DNA of 64,000 nucleotides from Adiantum capillus-veneris (taxonomy: Eukaryota; Streptophyta; Polypodiopsida; Polypodiales; Pteridaceae), in the NCBI GenBank assembly GCA_014529385.2, contig CM043969.1, positions 34,734,446-34,798,445 of the forward strand, read 5' to 3'. The notes beneath the pieces were generated by a model. It had not been told where the DNA came from. It worked only from the letters and a program-made list of their open reading frames with translations, and searched no databases. This document shows positions 11,151 to 23,646 of the stretch, piece after piece; the stretch's first letter is position 1, and the number at the start of each line of letters is the position of its first letter. The translations under genes were made by a program, and so were the position numbers.

Positions 11151-11727
11151 TGTGCGCTCCTTGCCGCACTGTTGAAGCAAGGGACTTGCCGATACACCGT
11201 GTGCGAGCCACAAACGGCTCCAAGCACACAACAAGCCTAAACTAGCAAGCTCAAGAGAACAAAGGGTGTGTCACTCACCGCTCTACGCTCGCCTTCGTGG
11301 TGGATTCCTCGCCGCGATGAAGAAGAAGCTGCAGTCGTGCCGCGCTCAACCACTTCGCCGCCGCCGTGCCTTCGTAATGCTCGATCGCACACACACTCTC
11401 CCCCTCTCTCTCTCTCTCACACACACACACACAAGGAGGTGAAGAAGAAGAAGATGGAGATGGAGCAAGAGCACTCTTCAATTGCACAAATGAGAGAATG
11501 AGTAAAAATTAGGTTTAGTTGGCTTTTATAGGAGCTCACCCCATTCACACTTGGGCGCCCATGCTTAACCAACTAATCCCTTGAATGTCCAAGTTAAAGT
11601 GCGCCTCTCATCGGCGATCACTCTACCTTTCCCTATTGGACCGACAAGCCCGGTACCTGACTCTACCAAATACATAATACACGTCCGTCGTAGGTAATGG
11701 GGTGTCCGTGTGCCGTGAGGGTTAACA
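11151..11727 (-). repeat. 5' LTR of G1
   Basis: 577 bp, near-identical to the 3' LTR, TSD ACAAC at 11728-11732. TATA box TATAAAAGCC (minus strand) at 11521-11530. Confidence 0.95.
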
Positions 11728-11732
11728 ACAAC

Positions 11733-12412
11733 CCTTCAGTCTAAGGCTAAGTGATGTAGGTGATCTTAATCTTGTAGCGACGCTGCCATGAGAAACATAA
11801 CACATGAGTCCAATCACAATAGCTCTTTTCATATGGAGAAACACTCTTCTTCAAGCAGTTAGACTGTACAGGGTCTCTACCCTTACACGTCTACCATAAA
11901 ATCATTGTAAGAAAAGTCATGGAAGTAGTGCACCTATGGCTGTATGGTCAACAAACTTTGTAGCTCATGATCCCACAATGGCTCACTTTTGTACTAGCTC
12001 TAAGTCACTAGCACGGTGAATAGAATTTTGAGGTGAGAAATGGCTCATGACCCCGTCTATGATGGTCCTATGATCATCATATCCTTCTAGAATATCTGAT
12101 GTCAAGTGTCCTGTATGGAGGAGGGGAATGGTCTCTAGAAATTGCATCATGTGATGGAACATCTGGAAGGTCTAGGAAATATCTATCCTTGCCATCTCAT
12201 CATGGTCTAGGTCTTTAGAACCCTGATCTACCAAGGTGTCCTCTAAGGGAAACATGGTCAAAGAAATCTTGATGTAATGTTCTCGTGATTTCATAGATGA
12301 GGGAATATCATGTGGTTGTGGGTAGAAGCTCTAGGGGTCAATATAGGCATTCTACACTAAAAAATATGGCATGACCTCAACAATCATGGTCTCTAGGTGC
12401 CTCGTCAATCTT
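11733..12412. other. Unassigned sequence between G1 and CACTA fragment
   Basis: About 680 bp without a supported gene or repeat. With G1 removed it joins directly to 2702-2738 beyond CACTA alpha copy 1, so both sides were one locus before G1 inserted. Confidence 0.5.
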
Positions 12413-15400
12413 GTCGGACTCTGACGCTGGCCAACAGGCAGCAATCTTGCAACCCAATAGACGTGTTCGCAGGCGCTTTGGTCAAGCAGCATATGTGAGG
12501 CCACAAGATGTAGCCTCTGATAGCTCAGGGGATGATCATGTAGACCACATTCCCAACGAGGCAATGTTTGAGCCCGAAATTGATGAAATGATCGAGACGA
12601 TCATGGATTCAGAAAGGATTTTCTATGATGATATGAAAAGTGAAACTGATACGCCATTGTATAATGGAGCACGTGTGTCTAGATTGAAAGCTCTCCTGGT
12701 TCTTCTCAACATGCAGACAAAGTTTGGATGGAGTGACACTAGCGTCACAGCGCTTTTCAGGTGATCTATTACAATTAGTTTACTTTAATAAAACTCTAAA
12801 TGTATAATGGTCCGATAGATTTTTACACAATTGTACCGTATTTTTATGTTATGTAGATTGCTCAAAGAGCACATACTACCAGTTGATAATGTGATGCCAG
12901 ATTCTTGAGAGGAAGCAAGAAAAATTTTGCGAAACTTCGGGATGGATTACAATTCGATCCACGCTTGTCCTAATGACTGCATTCTTTTCAAAGAGGAATA
13001 CATAGACATGGAGAAGTGTCCGAAATGTGATTCCGAAAGATATCGAGTAGATCTCCACGGAACAAAAATTCCGCAAAAGGTTTTGCGACATTTTTCTCTG
13101 CTTCCTCGCATCAAGCATTTCTTTGAATGTAAGTCCATGGCCGCCCTAGCATCATGGCATGAGGAGGATAAATCTTTGGATGGTGTGCTACGGATTCTTA
13201 CAGATTGTGCAGCCTGGAAACATATAGATGAAACATGGACAGATTTTGCCAGGGAAGCTCAAAATTTGCGCTTAGGCCTGGCTATGGATGGCATAAATCC
13301 ATTTGGTCAAAGATCAACATCTTACAGTGTATGGCCCATTGTCATCGTCAACTACAACATTCCCCCGTGGTTGACTACGAAGAAGGGGCACCTATGGCTA
13401 AGCTTGATTGTGCCGGGGCGATATAAAGTGAAGAATATGGATGTGTATCTTCGTCCACTATTGGAAGAGCTACAACAATTGTGGATTGGCATAGAGGTGG
13501 TGGATATGAGCCGACACACAGGTAGACGGAATGCTTTGATCAGAGGCATTCTAATGTGGACCATGCATGACTATCCCGGACTAACAGAATGCTCAGGTGA
13601 TCTATTTACACTCCTCACTCAGACACTGTAAATCTTGCTTTTTCTCAAGTTGATCTATTATCATGTGTATGCATGTAGGGCTTCAAACAAGCGGATACAG
13701 AGCATGTGTCACATGTGGACCTAGACTGAATGCACGTAGGGCGCCCTCACTGAAGAAGCAAATCTACGAAGGTCATCAAGCGTATCTTCCAGAGAATCAT
13801 GTGTTACACGACGGCTTTTTGGGAAGAGAGCCACCAAGGATGTATGCACAAGCATGGTTAGAGCAGAAGGAGATGTGTGATGACGGATTGCCCCCAGGGA
13901 TGAAGAGACTATCTCTATGGTACGAATTGCCATACTGGCCCCGACTCATGATCAATCACTTGCTCGATCCAATGCACATATTCAAGAATGTGGGTAATCT
14001 ACTATGGGACCATCTGACCGGCAAGAAAGATACTTTGGGAGCCAAAGTTGACCTTAGAAATGTGGATCGATGGAGCAATATTGGCCGCAAACAGTGTTTG
14101 ATGGATCGATAAAACTCCTTAAAGCACCATGGATTTTCACAGGAGCCCAAGAACGCAAAGTAAAAGAGACCATTCGATCTTTGCGGACCCCCACTGGCGT
14201 AATGCACTCGCTTCGAACGTGTTTTACTAAAGAAGGAAAGCTTACCGGTTTGAAGTCACATGACTGGCATAAAATGTGTGAGGTATGTTCATAGTGGAGT
14301 ATATCATAGTGAGAATTGTGTAACAAATTCATGTGTGGACGTACTTTAATATCATTGCTGCACGTGTTTTACAGTTTATTTTACCGGTTTCCATTGAGGG
14401 ATGTCTGTCTCTTGACATCCGTAACACAATCTACAAACTTACAAGTTGGTACAATGGATCTCACAAAAGGAGATCAGCGTAGACTCCATACCATTTGCCA
14501 AACTAAACGCTGCGGAGGTTGTGTGTATGTTTGAGAAACATTTTCCTACTACCATGCTAACCATTCGGGTGCATCTTCTTGTTCACATAGTTGATGAGGT
14601 GAAAATAGCCGGCATTGTACATTCCAGATGGATGTTCTTTTTAGAACGTTTCATGAAAACGCTCAAGGGATATGTGTGTCAGAAGGCACGTTCGGAGGGT
14701 AGCATGGCAGAAGGTTGGCTGGTATCAGAGTCCCTAGTGTACATTGGAGAGTGGCTAGACGGATTTGATAAAGCCCGGGACACGCTATGGCGAACCATAG
14801 ATGATGAGCGCATATCTGGAATTTTCATGTGCAATCTCGGTGTTGAGAAGAAGATGACGGAAGATCTAGAGGCTAAAATCAACCGATTTTTCATGCTTCA
14901 CAATCCAGTCATGCAGAAGTGGATCTCACAATATGAGGATGCAAAGCAAGAGCGACAAAGGGCCAGAATCGAGTGGAGACGGGGAAGACGACCACCGATG
15001 CACTATCCGACGGGTCTGGAGAGCCTACCAACATTCATGAGCTTAAGATGGTTGCACAACCAACTGAAAAGCGCACAACAGTGCAGTGAAGAAGTGACTG
15101 AGGAAGAGTGGGAGTACTCTAGGGGTTGCGGGACCAAGGTAAGTTTGCAATGTACGACTAGTAACTTTCTAGATGTTTGAACGGCCACTCATAATCTTTG
15201 TTGGTTGTAGTATAAGTCATACACAGCAACATAGTGTAAAGGTCAATATTTTAGGGTGGAACGGATCGACAAAAAACGTTTTACTCAAGATTGTGGAATC
15301 ATGGCAAAATTTGAACAGTCTAGTCGACGACAATTCTCTGATGCAAATCCTGTGGTGGCGGAACTCACTTACTTCGACACGCTACAAGAGATTTTGAGGA

Positions 15401-15982
15401 TCGATTATAGAGGATTTTTTGTCGACTTGTTCGACGTGCAATGGTTCAAGATAATCATGGAGGGTCGCAACGCTACTGTGCGTAGAGGAGAGTCTGGTTT
15501 TCTTGAGGTGGATTCAACTAAGAAATGGACTGACCTAAGAGACACTTTCGTACTACCCGAGCATTGTGAACAAGTAAGTATGTAAATAGTTAACGTGTTT
15601 TTTAGAATTTATGTGCTTGGAAGCTCTCATGTAAGTTATGTGGCTCTGGCAGGTGATATTTCATCCCACAAAGTCTACATCAAACTGGTGGTACGTCATA
15701 GAGGTAGCCCCTCGTAGTGCACGGACGTATGAAGGCTACCATGTGACAATCACAGCGGCATCAATGGAGGAGATCGGAGAAGATGACCAGTTAGAAGCCG
15801 TGGAGGTGGTGCCAGACGAACATCAAGCTACTACTACTCTATATGGGGTGCATGCAGAGGATCTACAAAATGAAACAGAGGACATCTGTTTAAACGGAGA
15901 GCTCTATATAGATATAGGAAGTTATGCTGAGCTATGCGAGGATGAGAGAGAGAGCTCTTCAAGCCATAAATATTGTATTTGA
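12413..15982 (+). pseudogene. TNP2-type transposase of CACTA alpha copy 2, broken
   Basis: Inferred exons: 12413-12760, 12857-13596, 13679-14282, 14375-15138, 15211-15573 and 15653-15982, each with GT-AG borders. It holds the Transposase_21 core (GLAMDGINPFGQRSTSYSVW, later HDYPGL and LLDPMHIFKNV), the DUF4218 region (FLERFMKTLKGYV) and DUF4216 at the end. Lesions: N terminus missing, stop just after MPDS (near 12903), 1-bp deletion near 14069, 2-bp deletion near 14440, and TAG in the exon starting 15211. It is the only copy here with both the catalytic core and the C terminus, so it defines the full gene structure, but it cannot make a complete protein. Confidence 0.88.
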
Positions 15983-16253
15983 ACAATTTTGCTCCGTTTT
16001 GTAAATTCAGAGTTATGCACTTGCCTCTTTCATCACTCAAGTTGAATAGAAGAAGAACGCTTTCTGTTGCTGCTAGCCTTTGAACATTCCAAAGCTACAA
16101 GCACATTCAAGTTCTTGTACGATTCTCTGGCTCTTTAAGTATTTGCGTCATTGTATTTATATGTGTCATTGTGTCGTTGTATTTAATGGTCTTTGCGTCC
16201 ACTCCAGGTACGTATGCTCTAGGTATGTTCTCATTAGCAGAGACGACGAGCAC

Positions 16254-16311
<58 letters not shown>

Positions 16312-16348
16312 CTTGTATATGTTTTCTACTCCATTCATTCAATATCGG
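15983..16348 (+). other. CACTA alpha intergenic remnant with (CT)25
   Basis: Matches the spacer between the two alpha genes (compare 468-712), with a (CT)n run at 16257-16306 not present in copy 1. Confidence 0.7.
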
Positions 16349-17166
16349 CCTATCATCCACAAACGGATGGCCAAAGTGAAATAGGTAACCTAACCATTCT
16401 CGATCTACTAAAATCCTATGTAACAGAAGTAGATCAAAGATCCCAATGGGAGAAGTACTTACCCTTAGTGGAGTATGCTCACAATAACACTATACATACT
16501 TCCACGGGAAAATCACCTTTCGAGGTAATTGAGGGAAGTTCAAAAAGTCCCTTGCTACTTAAGGTACATGGGAAGATCTTCGCTGCAGATGAGTATAGCC
16601 GAGACCTACAAGAATCTTTTCAAAAGATTAAGGATGCTATCTCTATCTCACAGTAAAGGCAAAAGGCTGCTGCTGACAAGCACAGAAGAGCCCAAACCTT
16701 TAAAGAAAACGATTGGGTCTTGTTAAAGTTTCCCAAGGCTCGATTAAGGTACACGACGGGCAAGAATCCTACGGGCCACCAAAAGTACTATGCTAAACTA
16801 GCAAAAAGGTACTATGGTCCCTTCCAGATTCTTAGGCCAATCAATGAGATGGCCTATCAACTCAAGTTGCCCAATCATTGGCTCATACACAATGCTTTCC
16901 ATGTGAGCCTATTAAAGCCTTATAAAGGAGAGCCACCCCAAGAACCAACTATTGAAGACCCACTGAAGATCGAGGACCAAGAGGAGGTGTTGCAGCCCGA
17001 GTCCATTCTCCGACATGAAGACAAGGTATTAAGAGGCGGTAAGACTATCCGACGATATCTTATTAAGTTTAAGAATTATCCTTTTGAAGATGCTAGATGG
17101 ATGCAAGGTATACAATTAGAGGATAACCTAAACCTTGTCAATGCTTACAATGCTTCCCAAGAGTAA
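16349..17166 (+). pseudogene. G3A integrase C-terminal part with chromodomain-like tail
   Basis: Begins AYHPQTDGQSE, which includes the catalytic Glu region of a Gypsy integrase, but the upstream Asp residues are lost. An in-frame TAA at 16654-16656 interrupts it. It continues through a GPFQIL/AYQLKLP module and [12 protein letters not shown], then a tail with RYLIKFKNYPFEDARW that resembles a chromodomain (YLVKWKGY-type motif). Chromodomains direct integration in chromoviruses. The paralogue at 35041-36409 has a different set of stops. Confidence 0.85.
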
Positions 17167-17221
17167 GCAAATGTACAAAATGTTAAAAATGAACAAAGTT
17201 TTTTTTGTCTTATAAGACTCT

Positions 17222-17618
17222 CACGATGAGAGATCGTGGTGTTTGCTGCGGGCCATTACCGCAAAACAAGAGAGAGGAATTCAAAATGAGGAGAGAGAAT
17301 CCTTTTGATGCTGAAGTGGCACTTTACCGCAAATATTACAGCGTAAATTTCCGCGATTATTGCCGCTGATATTACCGCTAAGACAGGCTGGACCTCCTTC
17401 CCCCTCCCTCTCCCGCGGGTTTCCATTTAAATCCAATACAACTCCTACACTCTCCAGAATGCTTGCTCACTTCACTTAATCTCTCTTTCACTCTAAAAAT
17501 TCTATACATAAATCATTGAACTCACAACAAAACCATTACAAATAGTATTCATAAGCACATAACGAAACATTTGCAAATTAATCATATACTACACCAAGTG
17601 AAAGAATGGAGAGTTTTA
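17222..17618. repeat. Left subterminal region of CACTA beta
   Basis: Contains repeated CATTACCGCAAA/TTTACCGCAAA/ATTACCGCTAA motifs, also found at 32340-32583, plus A-rich flank. The terminus reads CACGA rather than CACTA. Confidence 0.75.
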
Positions 17619-20600
17619 TTAATTCTCATCTTGTATAAGATCTCTACAAGCACTAGGATCCATATTTAGACCCATAGTATTCAAATCAATAAACAAATTT
17701 AGAGATTCTTCCTCCTCTCCATCACCTCCTGTAGAATCATCATCGCTTTCTCCCTCTTCCTCCTCCTCAAGATGACTATTTGCAAGGCTTGGCTGACCTT
17801 CTTCAACTTCTACTACATCTTCCTCTGCATCTTGTGGTGATGGTATGATGGGATCATTTACTGGCTCAATGTCCGTCTCTGCAAAGATAGATCTACCCCG
17901 CGGCGTGACTGGAATGACATACCAAAGTCTTCTTTGATATATACATGGCACATAAAAGACCTGTATGTCACACACTAAGAATAAGCTGATATACATAACT
18001 TAAATTTTTAATTTAAGTTAATTGCACATAGCCTAAATTACCTGCTCGCAACTACTAGGATACACCAAGTTGTCAGTTTTTCTCCGATGGAATTGGGTGG
18101 AATCCACCATAATGAGCCCATTTTCATGTCTTTTGACCTCACCCGCAAACCATCGACACTCAAAGAGGAATTTGTGAAAAGATCTGAAATCCACTTTGAT
18201 TATTCTCTCTATAGTACCACAATATCCGACCTCATCTGTTGTTGTGTCAAAGTTTCCCATCACGCCACAATCATTAGTGGTCCGGTGCTCATCTATCTTG
18301 CGGGTGCGAAAATGTCGACCTTCGGACCAAATGGAGTTGAAAATGAGACCCTACAATCACAATGCATAAGAGGTTACATCGCATTTTGTTAAGTGATTTT
18401 CATACATGCATACATAACATATACACACTCACCTTGCGCAAGCATCCTCGCGCATACTCCCATTCTTTAGGGCTTATTTGTTCTCCTTGTGCTTTGGCAT
18501 TGGTCATGGCATTATGGATCCACTCTACTTGAATCAAGTCAGGATATTTTGCAAGCTCTTTAGGAAAAGGAGGTGCACGTCTACCTCCATGGGACCTCTT
18601 CCATGCATCTCTATCCCTTTCTCTAGTTGCGCGGGCTTCCAAGTACATATTGACCCATTTGGTCATGATAGTGGAATTGAGTAAAGAGTAGTTGTTGACT
18701 ATGGCATGAAACTCTCTATCCATGACCAAGAGTGAGCCTTTTCCACTGGGAATGGTTGAGTGCTTCCTAGGATCCTCTTCTTCACTCCACAGACAAGGCA
18801 ATGATGGATCCACTGTGATGAGATACTGTGAGACATACACAAATGCCTCTTGCACCACCCAACCTTCTGCCATGCTCGCCTGAAAACATTAAAACCACAT
18901 ATTTTTATTAGTAACTCCATAGCGTATAAATGCTTCTATATTGTATTTATTTTTCATACCTCCGGTTGTGACCTCAATCTAACAAAATCCTTTAAAGTCT
19001 TCAAGAATCTCTCCAAGAAGAACATCCATCTAGAGTGAACCACCCCACAAATGGCAATCTCCTCAACAAGGTGAAGCAATAGGTGTATTTGGCTAACAAG
19101 GATTGTACGTGGGAATGCATCCTCAATAGCACACACTACCTCTACTGCTAGCTGATGGGCTACTGGTATGGCTTCTACTTCTATCTCCTTGGAGCTCACA
19201 AATCTACAGGGCAAACGTTATATAGTAGATGAAAAAAAAATCCAAAGTTCATGCATGCACAACATGATATAGTACTTGAAAAAAACCCATTACCTCACAA
19301 TCTCACCCACTTTGAATATTGCAGCCTTCACCTTAGTGTCCCCATAACCACTAATAGTTATGGGAAGTACAAACTACAAGCAATAAAACATCTTAGTGAA
19401 TGTCAACCTATATATAAGGACACATAGACACCACAAACTGTTCTACTCTTACATGAAGGATTTTATGCCAATCATGGGATTTCAATCCTTACACTTGAGT
19501 GGAGCCACCCTTTTTGGTTTTTGTGAAAGCACCTTTGAGTGACCGCATATATCCCGTTGGAGTTCTGATGGATGAAATAACTTGCTTTGTCTGCTCTTGG
19601 TCTGCCTTTGACATTATCCACGGTGCTTTTGGGAGAATCATCTTTCCCCGCTCCCCCATGCGGGGCGTGGCTGAAGGGGGGAGACGTCTAATGGCTCTTA
19701 AATCTTCCCTAGCACCCAATGAATCCTTCTTGCCGATTATGTGATCCCATATTGCTTGCCCAACATTTTTGAATACATGCATAGGGTCCAATAAGTGCTG
19801 AATTTTCAACGAAGCCCAATAGGGGAGCGAAAAGAAGATTGAGTACCTCAACATACCCTTTGGTAACCCATTGGGAGGCGGTGAGGTAACATGATGCTCC
19901 TCCCAATGCTTCGCCCAATCAGCCATGTTCCAATGGAACGGCTGCACTCCATTGATAGGGGGAGCATATCTACGATGTGAAGGAGGTAGGAAGCGATGGT
20001 TGTTGGGATAGATCACCTTCCCAAGAAGAGGAGGTCTCTCTGTCACAAGGGAAGGGCCACAAGTGGGACACGCACTATGTCCAGATGTTGACAATCCTAC
20101 CAAGAGGTAAACAAATTTTACACATGAAATGATAAACCTAAAGCAAAGAGTACAATTAACATGGGCATACTTACCAGATACCTCTCCAAATCCTGGGTAA
20201 TCATGCATGGTCCACATGAGGATGCACTTGATGACGGCTTTGCAGTCTCGTGGTGGCCGTGAAATGTCAATGACATCTATGCCTCTCCATAGTTCTTGAA
20301 GCTCATCAATAAGAGGCTGCAGATATACATCCATGTTTTTTACCTTGTGCTTTCCTGGAATGAGAAGTGATAGTAAAATGTTTCCCTTTTTTGTTGCCTC
20401 CCAAGGCGGAATATTGTAGTTTACAACAACCACCGGCCAAGTGCTCCATGAAGTAGAGCGGTGCCCAAATGGATTCACTCCATCACTAGCTAACCCAATC
20501 CTCAAGTGACGAGGCTCATCCCTGAACTCTGGCCATGTGTCCTCTATGTGCTTCCACTCTGGTGAGTCAGCTGGCACTCTCATAATACCATCTGTGGAGC

Positions 20601-21542
20601 GATTTTTTGCATACCAACTCAAAAGCTCGCTCGTACCCTTCGATCTAAACATGTGTTGGATGCGAGGGATGACTGGAAAATGACTCAAAACTTTATGTGG
20701 AATTCTGTTGCTCTGCATTCCTTCTTTGAACCTAGGCTCCCCGCACGATGGACATGTGTCACAATCGGCATGCTCATTACGAAAGAGCACACAATCGTTC
20801 ATGCAAGCATGAATGCGATCATAATCCATCCCTAATGCAGTCACCACTTTGCGGGCTTTTCGTCTGTTTTCTGGCATGTGATTGCCAGCTGGCAGCATCT
20901 TTCCTAGCAATCTATCACAAGAAGAAAGTACATTAGAAGCTAATTTATGCACTCCACAAGCATCCTTCACAATATGTATACATACCTCAAAAGTGCGTCG
21001 ACACTAGCATTGCTCCATCCAAACATCGCCTGAAGGTTAAGGACTTCGAGAGATGCTCTTCAAATGGAGTAAGAGCATCTATCATATAGTGCGGTGTGTG
21101 CCGAATCGAGTAGCTCACTCCTCGTTCGCTCGGAAGCTTCTTCGCATGCATACTCTGGTTCATGCTCCTCCTCTCGTGCAAAGAGATCCTTAACCATTCT
21201 ATGCAAATGGTCGTCTTCTGCATCCACGTAAAGAGATGGGATGTGTTCACTCGGATAAGAGGGAGCAGCAGTACTTGGCTGATTTGATGTGCTTCCTCCC
21301 TCTCTAATGGATTCTTGGCGCATGCGCTCTTCCACCCTCCTTTCCCCTCCTCCACCAACCACACGCCAATGAGGGGTGACGTCAATAGCCGCTACAATTC
21401 GCGGATCGTTTGTTTCCATCCATGTACACTTGCGAGGATCGTCCCATAGTCCATAATCTTCTACATGGCTCAAGCATATCCGTCGAAGTCGAGCAATGGC
21501 GCATTTGCACTGCACGCATGGGCATGGTAATCGCTCGACCAA
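17619..21542 (-). pseudogene. TNP2-type transposase of CACTA beta, multi-exon, degenerate
   Basis: Inferred exon order on the minus strand: 21542 to about 20987, 20911-20175, 20096-19453, then pieces near 19374-19300, 19205-18962, 18873-18430, 18350-18033 and 17961-17619. Exon 1 begins with a CPCVQC motif (Transpos_assoc-like). The core carries GLASDGVNPFGHRSTSWSTW, HDYPGFGEVS, CPTCGP and LLDPMHVFKNV (Transposase_21), then FLERFLKTLKDFV (DUF4218) and FRSFHKFLFECRWFAGEV (DUF4216), ending in an acidic tail. Exon 1 has an in-frame TGA after YSI and exon 3 a TAA after TQV, so it is probably dead. Only distantly similar to the alpha TNP2. Confidence 0.85.
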
Positions 21543-21908
21543 CCACCGTGGTCTATCCGGTTCAGTGGACTGGCCAAAATCATCCCAAGCAACCTACATT
21601 AATAAATTACATACACTAATTAAAATCAAATTACCAAAGAATGTTAATAAAATATCAGTAAAAAGTAAAAATTAAACTTTTAGGTAAAAATGTCATTTTC
21701 AAAGTACTAGGAATACTTTCATTTTATATATTTTTTATAAAAAACATAGTACCAATAGATTTTGAGGATCAATAGTAATAATGTCAGAACGTGCCCATCT
21801 GTTTATATGGCCCGAATTTGCACCGCATTAATAGGTGCGGTACTCTGTGCGGTAAGACACGCGGTAATGCTCGCGGTAATAGGAGCGGAAAAGAAATTTC
21901 AAAATTTT

Positions 21909-22099
21909 TTATAAATAGGGGCACCCGCGTGCCCCGCGAAGTTCAAAGCCCTAAAATTCGAATTTCATCGTCTTCTGCACAGAAGCCGAGAGCGCGAACC
22001 TCACAACCTTGAGCTCTAGCTCCATCTCTACTCTTCTACTCTCCACCATCTCTACTCTTCCACTCTCCTACCCTCTCCCAACAAACGCTTCAATTCCAT
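21909..22099 (+). promoter_or_regulatory. Putative promoter and 5'UTR exon of the CACTA beta rightward gene
   Basis: A TATA box (TATAAATAGGG, 21910-21920) follows a block of GCGGTAAT motifs. Downstream is a CT-rich leader ending CAATTCCAT before a GTAAGTTTT donor at 22100. The matching acceptor would be AAATGCAG, ending 30549, three bases before the ATG of the beta TNPA-like gene. This makes the intervening 8.4 kb, including the nested alpha element, a 5'UTR intron. Inferred; no transcript evidence. Confidence 0.5.
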
Positions 22100-22129
22100 G
22101 TAAGTTTTGTTGTTATGTTTTTTGAGTTT

Positions 22130-22605
22130 TTCACACGCATACACACACATGCATACACACACACACACACACACGCATACACACATGCATACACTCATAC
22201 ACACGCATGCACACACATGCATACACATGCATACACACACACACTAATTAGTGCACGTGTACGTTCTTTACACACTAACACATGCATACACTCATACACA
22301 CGCATGCACACACATGCATACACACACACTAATTAGTGCACGTGTACGTTCTTTACACACTAATTAGTGTATGTGTTCTTTACACACACTAATTAGTGTG
22401 TGCATTATTCTAATGCACACACTAATTAGTGTAAGTAAAGACACACCAAAAATTAAATTTGTTAATTATTAGTTACTTGCAAAATCTAAACTTGTCAGAT
22501 TTATCAAATTTGTTAAATTTATTACTTGCATAACCTAATATGTTAAATTTGGGATTGGCCATGCACACACTAATTAGTGTGTGATTAGTGTGTGCATTGG
22601 CCAAT
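22130..22605. repeat. Palindromic minisatellite of CACTA beta, left part
   Basis: (CA)n/GCATACACA repeats, then units containing the palindrome CACACTAATTAGTGTG and ATTGGCCAAT. The array is cut by the alpha insertion at 22605 and resumes at 29464. Confidence 0.85.
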
Positions 22606-22617
22606 CACTACAAGAGG
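22606..22617 (+). repeat. Left terminal inverted repeat, CACTA alpha copy 3
   Basis: CACTACAAGAGG, mirrored at 29452-29463. GCGTCGCTATGAGCGTCGC-type subterminal units follow at 22628-22735. Confidence 0.95.
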
Positions 22618-22768
22618 CTATTCATATTAGCGACGCTCACACAGCAACGCTAAAAAAGAAAATTCCCGGCGTCGCTATGAGCGTCGCAAATTTACAAAGA
22701 AATTTGCGACGCTCATAGCGACGCTCAAAGCGACGCCGGCTGGGCTAAAAAAATAACCGAGCGCACCC

Positions 22769-22797
22769 AAAAACTCAGATCTCAGATCTGAGTTTTT
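22769..22797. repeat. Perfect 29-bp palindrome inside CACTA alpha copy 3
   Basis: Arms AAAAACTCAGATCT and AGATCTGAGTTTTT with a single C at the centre, directly after the subterminal repeats. It could be a transposase or transcription-factor site; no function is shown. Confidence 0.85.
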
Positions 22798-22826
22798 CGG
22801 CGCCCTCAAGCAAGGAGCAGGTAACG

Positions 22827-22860
<34 letters not shown>

Positions 22861-23477
22861 TTTTCTTCTCCACACACACACACACACACACACGAGGAGA
22901 GGAAGGAGAGCCAAGTATGCTCCTTCCCTCTCCTCATTCTCATGTTCCCTTCCCCTCTTTCTCTCTCCCTCTCTCTCTCTCTCTCACACACACACATACA
23001 CACACACACACACATAGTGTTTTTGAGAGAGAGAGAGAGAGAGAGAGAGTACAAACAAAAACAAAAACGCACACACACATACATAAACAAAGAATGCACA
23101 CACACATTGAGAGAGAAAAAGAGAGAGAGAGCATGCACAAACAAAAAACGCACGCATTGAGAGAGGAAAAGAGAGAGAGAATATGCATAAACAAAAAACG
23201 CACACATTGAGAGAGGAAAAGAGAGAGAAAACATGCATACGATCCAAAAAAACGCACACACATTGAGAGAGAAAGAGAGAGAAACTAATTTAACGTCGTA
23301 GGAAACTAATTAAAATTAAAAGACCTAAAGATCTAGCCGACGAGGAGTTGAACTCAAGACCTATTATTCAAGAGGGAAATGGCATAATCAATCTATCATA
23401 CTTGGCATGGGTGATAGAAAGGTTATACCATTTATCTCTTTTTATTGGCAAACACATCCACACACGCGCACACACAC
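22798..23477. repeat. Microsatellite-rich 5' region of CACTA alpha copy 3
   Basis: Runs of (CT)n, (CA)n and (GA)n, and tandem GAGAGAGGAAAAGAGAGAG/ATGCATAAACAAAAAACGC units at about 23060-23280. No gene; long ORFs here are low-complexity artefacts. Confidence 0.8.
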
Positions 23478-23598
23478 AAGAAGAAGAGAGTTATAACGTC
23501 GTAGGAAACTATCTTAAAAGACGTTAAAGATTAGGTTATATGTAGACTTACATTAAATTAGATTTAGGTTTATTTTTAACTAGATTTACGTTTATTTA
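23478..23598. repeat. Direct repeat left of the captured HIPP fragment
   Basis: About 121 bp beginning AGAAGAAGAGAGTT and containing AACGTCGTAGGAAACTATC; repeated with few differences at 24190-24310. The pair brackets the HIPP-like segment. Confidence 0.8.
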
Positions 23599-23646
23599 CG
23601 CTAGATTTAGATTTACGTTATATTAGATTAGATTTAGGTCTCCATA

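Larger units (their letters stand above)
2739..11727 (-). mobile_element. Complete Ty3/Gypsy LTR element G1, internally deleted (no RT/RNase H/integrase)
   Basis: Two LTRs start TG and end CA (minus-strand reading TGTTAACC...GCGCACA) and are flanked by the same 5-bp duplication ACAAC at 2734-2738 and 11728-11732. A primer-binding site follows the 5' LTR (right side) and a polypurine tract precedes the 3' LTR (left side). The interior encodes gag and an aspartic protease, then runs directly into sequence that in the related element G2 lies after integrase. By eye the LTRs differ by about six substitutions and one CA unit, so the insertion is fairly young. G2 at 53620 is the full-length relative. 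Confidence 0.95.
12413..16348 (+). mobile_element. CACTA alpha copy 2, truncated at both ends
   Basis: Homology to copy 3 begins at GTCGGACT (12413, matching 24941) in the middle of TNP2 exon 1, and ends at CAATAT (16346-16348) just before the second gene would start (compare 705-712). Both termini and the second gene are missing. The right break joins directly to Gypsy integrase sequence with at most 1-2 bp of shared sequence. Confidence 0.88.

Noticed and set aside
22805-23280. Several ORFs of 70-150 codons on both strands
   Set aside because: Pure Ser/Leu, Arg/Glu or Thr/His dipeptide translation of (CT)n, (GA)n and (CA)n.
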